DNA of 64,000 nucleotides from Meconema thalassinum (GCA_946902985.2 OX336389.2:150835099-150899098); one strand, 5' to 3'; shown: positions 11,241 through 24,634, counted from the first letter of the stretch. Notes: generated by a model not told the origin, from the letters alone. Program-made: numbers and translations.

Positions 11241-14200
11241 CCCGTATATTCTAGAGGCGGTCAGTTGGATATCCGAAGCAAGGCTGGATTCGTAGACCCT
11301 GACAGCTCCGGCGCAAATACTAGTCAAGGATCCACTCCAATAAGACCCTCATGAATATACGTGGCGGAAATTACGACGCAACAGTGAATTACATAAAATG
11401 CACTTAGCTCGAAGTAGAACACCTACCTTTCGTTCTCGGGGATCTCGTGGTCAGCCTCTGGACCTATAATGGGTTTCACAGTTGCATCTCCTTATATCTA
11501 AAATAAATCAAAACGACGCGGCTTCTAATAAAATAAACAATTTAATAACAACGATGTAAACTAAATCAAATATTCATACAGTAAATAAAAACACACTCCC
11601 TTTCTTTCTTCTTCACATTTATGCCACTGATAATACTGCATTCCATGAACGCTGTGACAAATTTTGGGGTAGCTTGTGTCATTACAACAAGCTATACATC
11701 AATTAGAAACCCCACTGTATTTTACATTCATCTGGCGCGCTTCAGAATGAACATCTGGGCGCTAGGAGCACGCGACTTTCGCCACGTGTCGGATGACATA
11801 ACAAACTCCGTTACATTCCCAGAGCTGGCTGGTTTAAAAGCTGCTTGCCTGTCGGTCCGCAACAACTCTCCACATTTGTGCGCGGCCGATCACTGGCCTT
11901 GGATGAAAACGAGTTTTAAACAAACCCTCGCTATTCCATCCTTGCCCACAAATACACCTCTCCATCGAAACACAAGCTATGTTAATATGGAACAGATTCA
12001 CGTCAGACAAATACGCGAATCATACGCACATCCTACACGCTAATGAAACAAAACTTTTATACACTATTCCTTTCATACTCTCGCATTGTGACGTCCCAAT
12101 GGAGTTCATTTTATTCACACTGAACAAGAAACAAACCACATCCAGTCACATCAACATTCATACGCTAACCACTACGCTAAACCATCAATAAACTTCCTAT
12201 ACCTAACATATCATACACTCGATTGGCTAATAAAGAAAGTTAATACCGAATGAATTTACAATGACACTAATAGCATAGGCTATAATCTTTTAAAATAAGT
12301 AGTGTCTATATACACATGAGCCTGAGCTCCGATCTCACAGTTATATCAAATACAATTAACTGGGATCCTCATAAGCTTCTATAGCTTCAGAAATACTACC
12401 ACCATTCCCTCTCTTCTGATCTGGTGTCATAGTAGATTAAATACGTTCGACCACTCAAGGTGAAACATATGTCGTTACAAACTTGGGTTTAATAATCTTA
12501 ATAAGAGTATAACATAACAGATGTCAATATCCATTTCCCGTTTCAATTTCAATCGTGACCCTCCTGTCTTCTCTAATTCAAAGCCGTGTATAAAATAAGG
12601 AGTACTGTCAACTCACACCTTCATGCCATGCCAAACATAGTCATGCCCACGCAATGACTGTAATATAAAATGCGGAAACACCTTCGCAAAACCTCGTATG
12701 CCAACTACACACGGAATTACATACATATATAACCACTATCAAAGGGTTATCACCTTCACTTCTTTCAACTGGCATTCCTTAAAAAGGGCATAATTCCTCA
12801 GCGTTGTCACACCAATCGCTGGTCTAATGAACAATAACATCAATTGTTAAACCATTAATCTATACATGTTAACGACCTTTGGACTAATCGATACAGACCT
12901 CCTCACTATTACTTTTAAAACGTTACTCAGATAAATTTAAACTGTTGTGTACACATTTAATAAAAATACTGAATCTTAACTTCACACTTCTGGGTTCACC
13001 TTTTACCGATGAAGGAATAAGATGTCTACAACGTGACATTATATTACTCCTCGTAAATACTTAATCACAAAATTACATATGTGTGTCCAACAAGAATCGA
13101 TCACGACGAGGATATCAAACAAGAATTTCCCTAACGTCGGATAATAATAAACCTTCCAAGAAGATTCTAACTTCAAATTATTTTAAATGACTGAAAGTTC
13201 ATGGCTTTCTTCAATAAAACATACAATTAGTCATATTCGTATTATCTCCATTCTGAACGAGTGTCTATGAGTTCTGACGATAATAATTGTTTCCACGTTA
13301 AATGTTTCTCTTCCAAATGATGCCATGATATTTCAAAATATATCACTACCCATATCTTCTCTCTTGATGTCTCTTCCCGACGGATAAAATGCCCAAATTA
13401 AACTAATAAAAATTAATTTAATCGGTAACATAGACGAAAATGTCTATCACCTGAATTCATAAACGTCGAAAATAAATTACTATTCCTTAAAGGAAATGAC
13501 AAAATGCTTGTTCCTCGAACAAGAAAAATAATCTCAGTTCAGGAACTGGATTTCAAACAAACAAAGCTAAAAGCGTCGAAAGACGATCACTACAAATAAT
13601 CTCGAAGAATAAACTGACTATGCATGGAATACATAAATATCGTGTCGAAACATGGATAAAGGATTTGCTCAAAAATGTCACTACAAAGCTCGAACTACTA
13701 GGCTAGTGAACGCTGCTACCTGGTCTGGAAGTCTAGAAGCTCAAGATAGAGTATTACAAAATACTCAGTTGTTACATCTTCCAAGGATTCGGGTTGGATC
13801 CTAGCTCATCTCCAAGAACTCGTGACCTCAGGAAAGGAACGAATTCCCCTACTGGGAAACAGCAAGCTCCGACCTGGATCGAACTGCGGGCCTCCAATCA
13901 TCATCTTCATTGTGACCGGGTTTACCCTGGACCTCTTGATAATCTTCATGTCTCTTCTTACTCCGTCACAGTACAGTTTCATCAAAACAACGAGCAGTGT
14001 CAAAAGTTCTGCTTCCCATTTCGAAAGACATTCGAAAAGGAAGTCGTAGACCTGACTCGCATAATGAACATTCATGTAGATGGAATATGAACATAGTTCT
14101 GTAGTCGCTGGTGTTAATGTCGAGCTCATGTCCGACAATAATGCACTAGAATGTCTCATGTTCGCTCATCAAGTAGACATTCATGGACAAACTCCTTTAA

Positions 14201-15280
14201 CGAAGCTCCATCGCTGACTATATCGCTTCTATCTGCTTATATCCCTGGCGCACATACTAATTTAGTCCATAATTAACTTCATATTAGCAGACTTAATAAT
14301 GTTCTTCAACATAGAATACATCTTCATCCTATTGGTGTTGTTATACAGTTCCACAAAAGCAATGCTAATATTCACTCTTACTCACTTGTGTCTGGTGCAT
14401 GCGCTGTAGTCGCTCGAACAAAAGTGTCTTATCGCGCTGGAAACAAACACTTTTCTCTCGCTTCACAAAAACGTTTATATCTTCTGAAATACTCTTCTCA
14501 ATTTTCTCAAAGTTCGTAATATACTAAATACGATAGTGAGCTACAATCTGTAGTCGAAATAATGTCTCTGAAGTGGATCAGACCGAAGTAATTGCGCCAT
14601 ATAAGTTCATCGCAACTTCACTTAGTTTCAAGGCGCGGTAATCTCCTAACTCTCGCCTCGCTTATGCCTTGTCTCCACGAGTGAACCTTCTACAAGCTCG
14701 GTGAAACACTCGGAACTCCTCTCTCTCTCTTCCAGTAACACACGTCTGACCTCTCTAACATTCAGATAATAAAGAGCCTCGATGCTTGACGTCTCCCCTC
14801 CAAGTCCATCGATTCTGGCCGCCTTTTTGCGTTCCCTCTCAAATTCGCGCGGGTTCTAGCAAATCGCCTATTCCTTCCAATAGCGACCTGATATCGACTT
14901 ATAAAATATTTACAATATTTTATTATCATTTTCTTCTCTTTACCATTATATAAATTCACTCTCAAGGGGCTTAAATGTGTTAAATATCCATAAAAATTTA
15001 GTTGCTGGAACTCCCGTCTTCTCTAAAACTTCTTCTTATTGGCTGTAAGCTCATATCCAATCGGATAATTTATAACAATGTTTAAACAATTCCTGGGATT
15101 ATTCGCTGTTGCTAGGTCGACTCTAAGCTTCTGGAAACTTCCATTGCGAAATACAATCACGTGACGGAATTTCCTTCCTGCTCAACGTCGCCTCTAGACT
15201 GGTTTCTGCCAACATCCAGCCTCGATATTGCTTGGTTAAATTTTATCATGGGCTTCGAAAAAAATATTCCCATTTTCATC
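11241..15280. other. No gene recognised; possible old LTR-element remnants
   Basis: AT-rich, without a pol, gag or transposase domain. On the minus strand, TGTAACG-type words occur at 11815 and 12474 and TGTAACAAC at about 13776; such starts are common in LTRs, but no paired LTR, primer-binding site or polypurine tract could be established. The patch 13790-13930 is GC-richer with overlapping open frames on both strands and no recognisable product. Confidence 0.4.
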
Positions 15281-15287
15281 CCAAATA

Positions 15288-15532
15288 ATTCATTTTACGG
15301 GGGCAGTATCATCCCGGCATTTGCCCGAAGACGAAGTGGGAAACCACGGAAAACCACTTCGAGGATGGCTGAGGTGGGAATCGAACCCCCTCTACTCATT
15401 TGGAACACCCGAGGCTGAGTAGACCCCGTTCCAGTCCTCATACCACTTTTCAAATTTCGTGACAGAGCCGGGAATCGAACCCAGGACCTCCGGGGCGGCA
15501 GCTGACCATGCTGACCGCTACGCTACGGAGTA
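15288..15532 (-). mobile_element. tRNA-derived SINE (family 2), inverted copy
   Basis: Read on the minus strand it has the head CTCCGTAGCGTAGCGGTCA, a B box GGTTCGATTCCCGG, a second tRNA-like GGTTCGATTCCCACC, and the central block GTGGTTTCCCACTTCG plus GGCAAATGCCGGGATGA. The two B-box-like words suggest a dimeric tRNA head. The same arrangement occurs at 26240-26400. No target duplication was found. Confidence 0.78.
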
Positions 15533-15950
15533 TTAGCCTATTAATATTATAAATTCGGATAAGATCTGTATCACTGGACCCTCTCTGACTCTTAACGCAT
15601 GTCTTGTACTTGTTACTGTAGCACATCTTTTCTTCTCCTAAGAACTATCTATTTTCAATTTCATATCTCATTTCTGACTCTCTCAGAACTACTAATCTTT
15701 ATTCTTGTCTATCTTCTGTATTTCCTGAACTAGGTCACATTCTGGCCAACTAAGACTCATTGTAATCACCCAATCACCGTAACACATTTGCAGCTGGTCG
15801 AAATTTACTGGATAAAGCTCTCAAGGCCCTCGGGATGATAGGCTACAATAGTCTGCATCGAAGCCGGTGGAGCTCACATTGCGTAATGCAAGGCTGTGGA
15901 CACAGTTAGGAGGTAGAGATCCGACCAGCTAGGAAGGAGTTTGGCCACGC

Positions 15951-16481
15951 ATGCGCACTTACGACGATCCAGCGCAGCGTAGTCCCGCCTCCAGAGCTCG
16001 TGTTGCAAGAACACTTCAGCACATAAGTTTATACTCAGCTGTTTTGATCAATTTGCACAAGCCGGCGCACAAAACCTACGTCCTAGATGAACTCATGGAA
16101 CAGTATGGACATTCGGTCCTTCGACTGCCCCCTTATCACCCTGAATTAAACAGTATTGAAATAATGTGGGCAGAAGTGAAGCACTGGGTAGCTTCTCACA
16201 ACGTCACCTTCACTATTGACGACATAGAGAAACTCGCTAGAAAGCAATTCGCGTCAATATCCGCCGAAAACTGGAAACGTAAATGTGAACACACAAAGAA
16301 GGTGGAGAAAAACTTCATGAGGGAAGTGGAACCTCTTGAAGGCATTATAGAGTCCTTCGTGATCCAGCTGGGAACCGACGATACGTCATCCAGCGAGGAC
16401 AACAGAAGTGATGGAGATGGACTCGGTGGAATTGAAGAGCTGTTAAAGGACATAAAAGAACATAAAACAAGTATGTGCTAA
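15951..16481 (+). pseudogene. IS630/Tc1-like DDE transposase, C-terminal remnant
   Basis: The segment from about residue 35 reads as the end of an eukaryotic IS630-type DDE endonuclease: KTYVLDEL, the block VLRLPPYHPELNSIEIMW with the third catalytic acidic residue, AEVKHWVASHN, and a C-terminal helical region WKRKCEHTKKVEKNF followed by an acidic serine-rich tail. The first two catalytic aspartates and the helix-turn-helix domain are missing: the residues before KTYVLDEL have no DN motif and the first 30 codons look like unrelated sequence. No terminal inverted repeats were found. It is a 5'-truncated copy, though this exon-sized frame is itself uninterrupted for 176 codons. Confidence 0.78.
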
Positions 16482-16489
16482 TTTTGTGA

Positions 16490-16813
16490 ATTGTGTACTT
16501 ATTTTATTATTTCTTATTTCATGTGTCATTTACCTTATATTTGTATACATACGTTGTTGCCTTTTACTCAGAATATGTAGATCCTTTATTGCGTTTTTTA
16601 TGAATTATATTTTATTTCTGTACTCGAGAATCATTATATCGTTGTATATTTATACACCGGTACATAATACCATTATATCGTTAAGTCACATTATTTTCTT
16701 CTTTTACAAGAGAGAAAACATCATCTTGGCATTAAGGAGCTAGAAACAAACGTTCATATAGTCTAACGATGCTTTCTCGCCTAGTAACAAAAGTAATTAT
16801 TATTATTATTATA

Positions 16814-16846
<33 letters not shown>

Positions 16847-17280
16847 GACTCCCGAAGCCTAATGTTATGCCAAACCATATTATACACTATACATCTACAG
16901 CGTCGTAAAGTTAATTCTACATCTAATTATAATTTAAACCATTGGCTATGCAACTTGATACACGAAAAATATTTTGACAGTTACTAGAATAAGTGGTTAA
17001 ATTATGTTCTAACTCCTTAATCTATCTACCATCTGTAACGCTTCTAAATAAATACATTTCGGCTAGGTATGTCTGTAATTTACAGCTGGAAGGGAATTCC
17101 ACTAACTGAAAATCTGTGGAGTTACACGTCCGCTATGACAAAAATTTCGGGTCGACTGTACGTCGCCACAACACTGAGCGAGAAGGAGAAGTCAGCGTTC
17201 TCACTCCCACGGTTCAGCTTTCTCACTCGCACATTTCCCCTCGCCAGCCGTCTTCCTAAATGGCCCGATCTCTACACGTA
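16490..17280. other. AT-rich, no gene; contains a microsatellite
   Basis: Probably the 3' flank of the transposase remnant and unique AT-rich DNA. Open frames near 17069-17356 on both strands are mirror overlaps and have no recognisable domain. Confidence 0.45.
16795..16846 (+). repeat. (ATT)n microsatellite
   Basis: About 17 ATT units with one ATA interruption. Confidence 0.95.
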
Positions 17281-17284
17281 TGTT

Positions 17285-17890
17285 AACAGCCTCTATCAAC
17301 ATAACAATTTCAGTTTGATTGCTGTAAAATATTCGTGGATATTGAGAACCGTCTAAATATTTCGGATGCTCACCATGTTCCATTGTTTAAATGTACGCCG
17401 TATAGTTATGTACCCTAAGATGAAGATTGTTGCGTAAGTTTACTGTTCAAACGTTCACTATAATCGCATGATTAGGACACAAAACATAAAAACCTCATTT
17501 AAGAATTTCGCACTCCCGCCAACTTGTTAAGCTTCACTGAGGTTTGTTGGTAAATGTCGAGAAAATGCCATTTAAATGTTATAAATTCGCTTGGCCGCCA
17601 TTTTGGTTATGTACTTATCATGTTTTTAAGAGTCACATATCCAAACTGACCGTACCAATATCTATCACCACACAATATTTCAGGGTGATATCAGTAATAG
17701 TTTCGGAGATATAGAAAGCCGCTGAAATATATCGCAAGGCCGCAATGTTGGACAAAATATGACCTCATAAACCTATTTTTTCATATCATGAAAATGAATA
17801 AACTGACGAAATTTTGAGACATCCTTAGGCTATGTGAGGTATATTACAACACTGCCGTTTCTCTAGATTTACTTTAGTTTAATTTCGCCG
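17285..17890 (-). repeat. Family D repeat, inverted copy
   Basis: On the minus strand it matches 24880-25600, 29955-30545 and 42000-42620: GTGTCCTAATCATGCG (complement at 17460-17480), a GGCGGCCAAGCG word (17580-17600), and ATATCTCCGAAAC (complement near 17700). It abuts the left end of repeat copy B, while a plus-strand D copy abuts its right end. No protein is encoded. Confidence 0.75.
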
Positions 17891-18480
17891 GATGGAAATG
17901 TTCGTAAAATATCAGGTAGAAATATAAAGAATTCGTGGAAAAAGGATATTTTTAAAGAGCGTATGTTTAAGTAAGGAGAGACCCTAACGAACATCCTTTA
18001 TATATTACGATTACTTCCTGTTAATAGTAAGGAGAGACCCTAACGAACATCCCTTATACGGTATATTACGATTACTTCCTGTTAATCGTTTTTGACAAAA
18101 AGGTAAATAAACATTGTCAATTACATGGGCCATCTCGGAGCCCCTTAAATTGCTGCTACACGTGTTGCTGGGAAAGTAGGAAGCGTTGAAGAAAGCTTTC
18201 TTACTGAATTGCCAATATATATCCACTAGAAATAAATACTATAATCAGAAAGCTTGAAGCATCGATTCCATACGACATGAGCAGTGTACAGTACCTCTTT
18301 GCCCCGTCTCCTACCCTAGTCATTGTGGCCACACGTGGACCTAGGGTCAGGAATGCCACTAAAGATTATTTTATCATCCTACTGCCGGAATCAGATGTTA
18401 CATGGCTTATTCATACACTGGAGAGGAACGGATTAGTTTTTAACTTTACTTTTTAATATTACAGACTGAGCAGTATGTAT

Positions 18481-18850
18481 TTACCAAGCAAAACAATCCA
18501 CCATTACAAACACCACGCTTCCTTGCGAACCTCTGAAATTAATCCACCCATTAACTTTTGCATTTATTATGGTAGTTGTTGATGTTGAGCATCGTGTTTT
18601 TGCCCTCTGTACATTGATGTGTGTAGAATTTCTCCATTGACTAGTGTCATTTGCTCTCTGTGGGGTAGGTGTTTTCTTTGTACATGCCATGAAAAGGAAG
18701 CAGGCGAACCCTTTCTTTAGGTAGCTTCTCGGGAATTGCCTTGATTATAAATACAAAATCATTCAAAACCGCTTCTAGGGAGGCTGTCCTGCGAAAAGAC
18801 GAACTTTTTTTGCCCCACATGGCCGATTGTACCGAGCTCCTACACCATAA
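18481..18850 (-). pseudogene. Conserved open segment in repeat copy B, unknown product
   Basis: Two minus-strand frames (18898-18647 and 18690-18481) together align with one frame in copy C (31565-31281). Shared protein words are LEAVLNDFVFI, KAIPEKLPKE, RLLP, and, after a frameshift near 18690, ANDTSQWRNSTHI against ANDTGHWRNSAHI. Similarity is visible at amino-acid level across two diverged DNA copies, which could reflect an ancestral coding region or only shared DNA descent. I recognise no domain. Confidence 0.3.
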
Positions 18851-20242
18851 ACAGAACCATATTTCTAGACAGTGCCAGGAACAGAAACTGAATCTCATAG
18901 TTCACAGCCAATAATGCGAGTCACTACATTATAAGGTGGTTTTGCACGAGTTAGTGTTGTGATTCCTCAATGTAACACTGTATTAATACTTCAAAACGAT
19001 GTGTGAACACGGAGTTCCGTGAGAACTAAAGAGTCACCTTTTCTTTTAATTTAAGATCAACCCATAGATTCATCTATTCAGACCAATTGAACTCAATACC
19101 AATTCTCTAAGAAATTAAGTCGGCAACACTAGCATAAAATTTGTAGCAACTCCGAATAACGTGAAACGTGCGAGTAAGTGTAGCCTATGTTATGAGCAAG
19201 AAATCTGCAAAGGGATGTAATGACTCTAGGCCAGACACAAATTTAGAACGTGCAATAGCAAGTGCACCGAAGATGGTCAATGGTATTTGTCATACTGACG
19301 TGTGTTTACAGTCACAACAATTGACAGAAATAGTATGTCAGCATATTCTTTATTTATTTAGTTAGTTTTCATCTATTTATTTATTTATTTGATAGATTTT
19401 TCCCGTATATCCATCTTGCGTCCGTAAAACGTGACCCTAATTCCTACTTGGTATATCATTGTTATAATAAGATATTACATAACATAAGAAGTAAGTTTCA
19501 TCAAGTCGCCAAAACAACAACACAAAAGCCGGCGTTGTGACCTGTTACTCGTAGGCTATATTCTAATTTATTGTGTCGGTCAGATTCACTGCAGTCCCTA
19601 ACATGCTTGGCATCTTGTGGTGGTATCAATGTACCAACTATATGCAAGACACTCCGGAGTACATAAAAGTTTCAAATGATTCTAAATTTTGTTCATACAC
19701 TCTAAAATGCAACCAAGGCATAATAACACTGGTTATCAAGTTTCCAATCACACACCCAAGTACACAAATCGAATGACCGTCTTGGTCCTACTTCACCAGA
19801 GATAAAAATAATTATAATAATAATTTATCACAGTTTGGATGGGTCTTTGTTTTCTTAAGGGTAGTAGTCCATTGTTAGCCGTCATGTTCTCTGTGGCCTG
19901 TTGCGCATGTGTAGTTAAGTACGTTGTTGCCAAGCGTGGCACACGCATGATACAGTGTTAGGGTTCCAGACAAAGTCAGGAGGTGATAACTCATACCTTC
20001 GCTGCAACGGCATAATCCACCAGAACATTTTTCCAAGAGGGCACAAAATAATTTTTCTGGGGGATGCGTAGCTTGTTTGGAGTTCATCACTAGTTTCTAT
20101 ACGCATCCTAACGAACTTCTGAAATTGACATTTACCCAAGTTTACATGCTCGTTTGGTTCACTTAAAAGTCAATGAAAAGTTCAACTTTATGGGTAATGG
20201 AGGATTAAAAACTGTATGATCTCAATTAAAATAATATATTAG

Positions 20243-20815
20243 CATTGAGGGGTTTGAAGCCATTTTTCAGTGTTGCCTTAGTAATCAAAAGTTTAGTGCT
20301 TTTCAGTCGGTCAACACGAATGTACCCAAAAGAGCTGGGTCATGCCCTAATCCTGAAATAAATTACATGAGATTAATAAATACACTAGGATGACCAGTTT
20401 CGATCGTCAAGCGATCATCATCAGAGCCATTAAACTTAGGCTATAAAATCTATGTTTGAAAATACAGGTGAAAATATTTACAATATGTACAATTATTTAG
20501 TTGCAGTATTGGTAATGCAACTGTCGGTGTATGCTAATTGTAGTATATATGATGATAGGTGAAATGCTAAAATGGTGATATAAATCTGGAGTTTGCCTAT
20601 TTTGAGTGACTATATGGTTGTAAAAAGTGAACTGTGGTTATACTGTAATATTACAGGCTACTACTTATCTGGTTGTCTTCCTCGCTGGAGCTACGAGCAG
20701 TTTCGTGTTCACTCTTACTCCAGTTGTGGTCGACTGAAATGGGATGTTATCTCAACGAAACTGTTTTTCCCTTTCTCCCCCCTGTTCCTATGTGCTGTCT
20801 GAAGTCAGTGCAATG
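20243..20815. mobile_element. ~573-bp insertion carrying a hammerhead-like motif (Penelope-like?)
   Basis: Present in copy B, absent from copy C, and flanked by TATATTAG (20235-20242 and 20816-20823; the next base C may belong to either side). The ends are CATTG and CAATG. It contains the minus-strand hammerhead-like core at 20389-20428. Animal Penelope-like retroelements are known to carry hammerhead motifs in their terminal repeats, which makes that the leading assignment; an 8-bp duplication would also fit a hAT-type MITE. No protein domain is present. Confidence 0.6.
20389..20428 (-). ncRNA. Hammerhead ribozyme-like motif
   Basis: On the minus strand: CTGATGA (20424-20418), one extra T, stem II GATCG/CGATC around a CTTGA loop, GAAAC (20401-20397), a two-base-pair stem III closed by TG, then GTC with the expected cleavage base C17 at 20392. 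Stem I (GGCT against ATCC) has one mismatch. The extra nucleotide between A9 and stem II departs from the textbook core. Activity cannot be judged from sequence alone. Confidence 0.5.
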
Positions 20816-21495
20816 TATATTAGCTTATCGTTGAAAGGACTTGAAAATCGCCAGGTGTTACGAATAAAGCCTTTTTTTTTTGGCAACACAAAAGCATGTC
20901 GGAATTGGTCCAATCATAGTGATTCAAATCATAAATATTCCTAGAAAGTGAGCAAGAGTGGTAATCTACTAGTTGAAACACACCGGAATGTGTATCTAAC
21001 GCTTATCAATCACGTATCTGTGGGATGGGGGGGATGAGAGCAATACATTCCTATGTGGCACGCCTATCGTAAAATCCAGCTCACCAAGTGGTTGAAAACT
21101 AACCAGACATGTTCTGTAAATAATTAATCTCATACGCATACGTCGATAAAACACTAGAAACGATACTCAATGGTTAGTTGACGAGACAATAACAATGTGT
21201 CCCATTTATGGACGGTTTTTGTACGTGAAGTGGCAATCTATTCAACGATTCTCGGCTTGTAAATTGTCGACTAGTGAGGTTATTCGATCTTTGCACGGTT
21301 GTTTATAGCTGTACATTTTTAATGAAGGATTTTTCAAAATGATACCGAACATAACTCTAATCCTTGTAGAACGATGTTCAGGGAGATACTATTTGCGAGT
21401 TTATGAAATAGAAAAAAAAACTGTGACATTTCTTAATATTGTGATATATTTTCTGATATGCAGAAGACTATTTACATTGACCCATCGGGATACAT

Positions 21496-24400
21496 TGTGA
21501 CCGATCCAGTCAGGGTCAATTACCGGCCCCGGATGATTGGAGATACGACGAGACTGGAGGGTCAGTATGACGTCATGGCATGACGCAGCGAGGTAAACGC
21601 TAGAGTAGGGGAATGCTCCAGAAGATACCAACCCCTTCCCTTTTATTTTCTCGAGAGGAGGCCACACAGTTCCGGAATGTTTAGTTAGTCTGCATGGCAC
21701 GGACGAGTATGTTATCCAGCGTGGCACGGACGAGTAGCCTAAGTCATGTGGACTGAAATTTGCATCGGGAACTTGAACGGTTTACGTGAGTGGTCAGTGC
21801 TCGTGGCCATTTGATACGAGGAGTATGTCGGGATGGATGGAAATAATTTGTGAAGTGCGTTGGAACAGTGTTCAGTAAGATGTCGCTAGAACGATAATCG
21901 TGAATTTCAAGACGATATCGGACTCGCTGGTATGTGAGGAAATAATCAGAACTGATAAACGAAGGTCCGTTAAATTCATGCACATGCTGCTATTGATATG
22001 TGAAGACGCGTGGAATATTATACAGCACTTCACCATTTTGATTACGAAGATTAATGCACGTGGTCCGGTTAAGTTAGCGGATAGTAAGGTATTGAAGGCA
22101 TGTACTGTGGTAATAGCAAGACAAAGTTGTGCGCATTTGAACGTCCGAGTGGAGGCTGTAATGAAAAACTGAATTATTATGCCGACAATTTATGTTAATT
22201 AAAGGTGAATATCACGAGGTGTTGAACATTACGAGTATCGGGGAAAGAACAATAATAACGATAGTCGAGGTGAAGCATTATCACGAGGCACTATATTGTG
22301 ACAGACATTCATTCGAAAATATCATAGCAGGGCTGGCATTAAAGGGACACAGTGAGAATGTGACGGAAGACTACATCTGCTTTAAGCTTGTGTGGCGGGA
22401 CTGCAGGCTGCAGGCTACTTCATATGTCGGTCAAGGCCAGGTCGAAATAGCTTCTCGTAGAAGGAAGTGTGTCACTGGTTGAGGAAAGTGAGTACATATA
22501 ATTCAAGTGAACCAGGAACTAGACGCTATAGTGCGTGGGCGTGAGAGTGCTCTGATATAGTGAAATGTAATATTGCTACCCGGCAGCATGAACCTTATAA
22601 CCATGGACTCAAATATTCTGGGAATCAACATGCATATTCATACGCAAATTATGCTGCACTGAACCTCTAAAGGGGCCACAATGGGATGAACGGTCGCGAC
22701 GAGATGGACGAGTGGACCATGGATGGGACGTCAGGAGACGCCGTCTCTGACGGTGACCAGGGGCAACCAGTGGGCGGACATGGGCGTCGCCAGGAGATCG
22801 AGAGGAGCCGGGGGCGCATACCGCTACCAGTACGCTGGGAGACCACATCGCGGAGACGCTGGAGGAACGACGCCGCCCAAATGCCGCAGACGACGCCGAC
22901 GCCGAGGGTTTCCGAGGACGCCGGATATGAAGTAAGACGTTTCATTTCCATTCTTGTTCATCAGGAAGAAGAGAACTTCTACCTCGGATAGCCGTGCCAT
23001 GAGATGACCTGAGATCGTGTAACTTAACGCCATTCATAATCATTTATTCCAGATTGAACAAGAGCATAGGGTTGTACAGATATATTTTTTTATTTCTTTT
23101 CGGGTCGTTTTGACTTACATAAATTAATAGTATCAATGGTAGGAATAAGACATACATTTATTCTCTGAGACCTGATAATAATAAAAATAAGTTGAAATTT
23201 GGTAACGATGATATGAGATGCCCATTTTGCTGGGAGATTCTAGCATTTCGATTTCCGAGGTCATTATATGAATTTAATTCTGAAAGGTTTGTCATGTATT
23301 GCATAGATTTTAATAGCCAAAGGATAGCAAAATGGATATGGTTGGAGATTGTCGAGTAAGGTTCCTTGGATAGGATGAAGTATTATCATACGACCTCATG
23401 GTCCCGATAAAGTTGATACGCTCTGTTAAGTGTGGGTTCTTGAGACATGCTAATAATGCATGATTTTTGCAATGATGTTGTGTAAAGTTAATGTGATAAT
23501 TAAATATGGTATTATTCCGTCAAGTGTGACGAGGTTATTCACGGGGCGACGTATGACCGTTGAATTGAATTTGTGAGGACAGGGTCCTTTACTCTTGACG
23601 AACGTGTTACGTTTATCGATGAGTTGTATATTGAATTGATAGTGCGCTCTAAGTCAGATTGTTCGGATCCTCACACAGAGTGTTCGACGGAAGGGTTGCG
23701 ATTAAATGTTCGTTGTGAGAATGAAATACACTAGGGTGCCTTATTACGAGGTTCTTAACCTTTCCTAAACGTTAGACAATGCTATAATTTAATTACAATA
23801 ACAAATATGACAGTGTGGATCAAGGTTGTTGGAACGGCGAATATAAATCAGTAATAATAATAAGAATTCGTAGTGTAAATATGTGATCATAATCTGTGTG
23901 TGTTAATAATTTATGATAAGGTATAATTAATTGTTAAAATGTCATATTATGTGAGGCTGAGTTGATGTTTGAGTATTATTTGATGTAATATGATGCTCTT
24001 TAGTTATTAATTTGCAGTTCGATAAAGGAGATCTGTCCATTGCTGTATAAGGGTAGACAGTTGTGATATACACAGATATTCGATATTTTCTTCGAGTTTT
24101 TTCCGCAGGTGAACTTTGTGATAAGTGGCCAGTGATGTTTACATGCGTTTGCACCGATAAATTAAGGGTTAATTTAGTTTTTGAAAGGCAATCTCCTTGT
24201 CGGAACTTTAAGAGAGGAGAGTTTTAAGTATAATTATTTTTTGTTTAGGGACTATGAACTTTATTTTTTTTATTTCGGACTTTGTCCCACCCTAACTCCG
24301 ATACTCGTGCGTGTTAGGCAGGTTGCATGTTTATTTATCATTTGGCAAATAAAGGAGCAATGTGATTTTACGAGGGCTTTTCTTTTCTTTTCTGTTTGTT

Positions 24401-24634
24401 AATTCAAGTTAGGGAGTTTACTTTTGAATCCTGGTTCAGTTTATTTGCCATCCCAACCCATAAACGACCCGAGACCCTTTGTCTCTGGCTCACTGGAGCA
24501 TTTCTTTTATTCTTTGTCTGTTTGAACCAAGATTCACGCCCTAGTCTTTTTTTACCCCCTCCCTTGGCCGTTTCTTCCGATGGGGCCGGGATGTTGGCCG
24601 GGTGATCGCCTGTCCCATTGGAGAAACGGGCACA
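21496..24634 (+). mobile_element. 3139-bp TG...CA insertion (long solo LTR or LTR-type derivative)
   Basis: Starts TGTGACCG and ends CGGGCACA (7 of 8 bases of the ends pair as inverted repeats), and is flanked by the 4-bp duplication ACAT at 21492-21495 and 24635-24638. Copy C carries a single ACAT at the homologous site, so the boundaries are well supported. TG...CA ends with a 4-bp duplication fit LTR retrotransposons. An AATAAA at about 24349 followed by GT-rich DNA would suit the end of an R region. No gag or pol domain was found, and no second terminal repeat was recognised inside, so a very long solo LTR or a non-coding derivative is preferred. A GC-rich patch lies at 22680-22930. Confidence 0.68.

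Noticed and set aside
11621..12191. 140-codon plus-strand frame
   Set aside because: No domain; it includes the TGTAACG-like LTR-type word on the other strand and looks like non-coding retroelement DNA.
12356..12430. 24-residue minus-strand frame starting MTPDQKRGNGG
   Set aside because: Protein-like in appearance but too short to support, with no splice site or homologue.
11815..13780. LTR retrotransposon on the minus strand, from TGTAACG-type starts
   Set aside because: No paired LTR, primer-binding site or coding domain could be matched, so no element was called.
22686..22991. GC-rich open frames on both strands
   Set aside because: Four overlapping frames with Arg/Gly/Pro-rich low-complexity peptides; no recognisable domain. 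The local splice-donor-like word is mentioned under findings but does not establish an exon.
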